Source: Oscillospiraceae bacterium (GTDB taxonomy: Bacteria; Bacillota; Clostridia; Oscillospirales; Oscillospiraceae). Taken from it: a stretch of 5,981 bases of DNA. The notes under the pieces are model-generated. The model did not search any database, was not told the origin of the DNA, and saw only the letters and a program-made list of their open reading frames with translations. The position numbers and the translations under genes are program-made. Of this stretch, positions 5,777-5,981 are shown piece by piece; the first letter of the stretch is position 1, and each line of letters starts with the position of its first letter. The stretch spans positions 1-5,981 of the forward strand of contig JAISTA010000011.1 of the NCBI GenBank assembly GCA_031272845.1. Direction: 5' to 3'.

Positions 5777-5883
5777 TATAATGGGAACGCGCAATCAGGG
5801 CTTCCAAGCGTGACACAACTCGGCCGTGCAACGGCAAAAAAACGGGTGTGGACAAAGGGCGCGGAGGAAGGTAAAATAAACAC
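5777..5883. other. Spacer between the operon and the right-edge ORF
   Basis: There is no established gene here. A 10-codon frame (ATG 5781 to TGA 5811-5813, MGTRNQGFQA) follows GGAGGGG at 5764-5770 but is too short to call. GCCGT/ACGGC (5823-5835) forms a small stem followed by seven A residues, the wrong polarity for a + strand terminator. Purine-rich GGAGGAAGG (5863-5871) precedes the next ORF by 12 bases. Confidence 0.5.
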
Positions 5884-5981
5884 ATGAACGCCACAACAAG
5901 CACACCAAAAGACAGCAGCGAGCGCTGCTGTCCGGAATGCGGACGGACAGATAGACAGATGAAAAACGGACACCATAAGTC
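5884..5981 (+). CDS. Zinc-ribbon protein, probably transposase N-terminus (partial, cut by window edge)
   Basis: Thirty-two complete codons are visible from ATG 5884, the first start after an in-frame TAA at 5872-5874, and the frame is open to the edge. After a Ser/Thr-rich lead it reads CCPECGRTDRQMKNGHHKS. CPxCG followed by KNGxHKS is the usual first half of the zinc ribbon that opens IS1/IS1595-like and some other transposases; the second Cys pair and the catalytic domain would lie beyond the window. The ribosome site is distant (GGAGG 16 bases away, AAGG 12). The 5' coding end folds into two hairpins (5911-5932 and 5930-5944). It could equally be another zinc-ribbon DNA-binding protein. 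Confidence 0.5.
   Translation, partial: MNATTSTPKDSSERCCPECGRTDRQMKNGHHK
5911..5932 (+). repeat. Perfect 9-bp inverted repeat in the 5' coding region
   Basis: GACAGCAGC (5911-5919) and GCTGCTGTC (5924-5932) are exact reverse complements around a 4-base loop GAGC. A second stem, GTCCG (5930-5934) with CGGAC (5940-5944), follows and shares its first three bases. In mRNA these would lie just after the start codon and may limit translation. Confidence 0.55.

Noticed and set aside
5777..5782. TATAAT just after the copy 3 stop as a promoter for the right-edge ORF
   Set aside because: No acceptable -35 box occurs 16-18 bases upstream, where the sequence is GACGCG-like.
4705..5794. Long minus-strand open frames opposite the receptor genes
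   Set aside because: They mirror GC-rich codons of the + strand genes, have unusual Arg/Cys-rich composition and lack ribosome sites.
5823..5842. GCCGT/ACGGC hairpin as a terminator of the operon
   Set aside because: The stem is only five pairs and is followed by A residues, not T residues, on the transcribed strand.

Overview
The window carries a compact transmembrane signalling/regulatory operon on the + strand, between traces of mobile DNA. Mid-range G+C, purine-rich Shine-Dalgarno sites, a TATAAT-type promoter, and an IS110 remnant plus a GNAT gene of the kind seen in anaerobic Gram-positives suggest a gut-type Firmicute (Clostridia). A Coriobacteriia-related host is an alternative, because LuxR proteins fused to twelve membrane helices are abundant there. 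No species can be named from the sequence alone.

Layout. Positions 1-264 hold the C-terminal wreck of an IS110-family transposase: an internal deletion with a frame change, plus a nonsense codon. A small GNAT acetyltransferase gene (261-686) starts on its last codons. A gene-free stretch (687-1054) contains several inverted repeats, a weak terminator-like hairpin and a clear promoter (976-1004). The promoter's -10 box lies inside a 17-bp near-palindrome that may be an operator. From there four genes run as one unit with overlapping ends: a 108-aa XRE-type DNA-binding protein (1055-1381) and three consecutive paralogues of about 490 aa (1378-2838, 2835-4310, 4310-5776). Each paralogue has about twelve membrane helices followed by a LuxR/GerE helix-turn-helix. 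After a 107-base gap, an ORF with a zinc-ribbon beginning (5884 onward) runs off the right edge and is probably a transposase.

How the genes may work together. The three large proteins look like one-component, membrane-bound transcription factors: an MFS-like domain would sense a ligand or transport state, and a tethered LuxR domain would bind DNA. Their DNA-binding domains are nearly identical, especially in the second and third, while their membrane domains have diverged. This suggests different inputs converging on similar DNA sites. The XRE protein, first in the operon, is a good candidate for autoregulating it. No enzyme or transporter target gene is visible in the window, so the output is unknown. 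The most notable feature is this tandem three-receptor array, translationally coupled to a small repressor-like protein.
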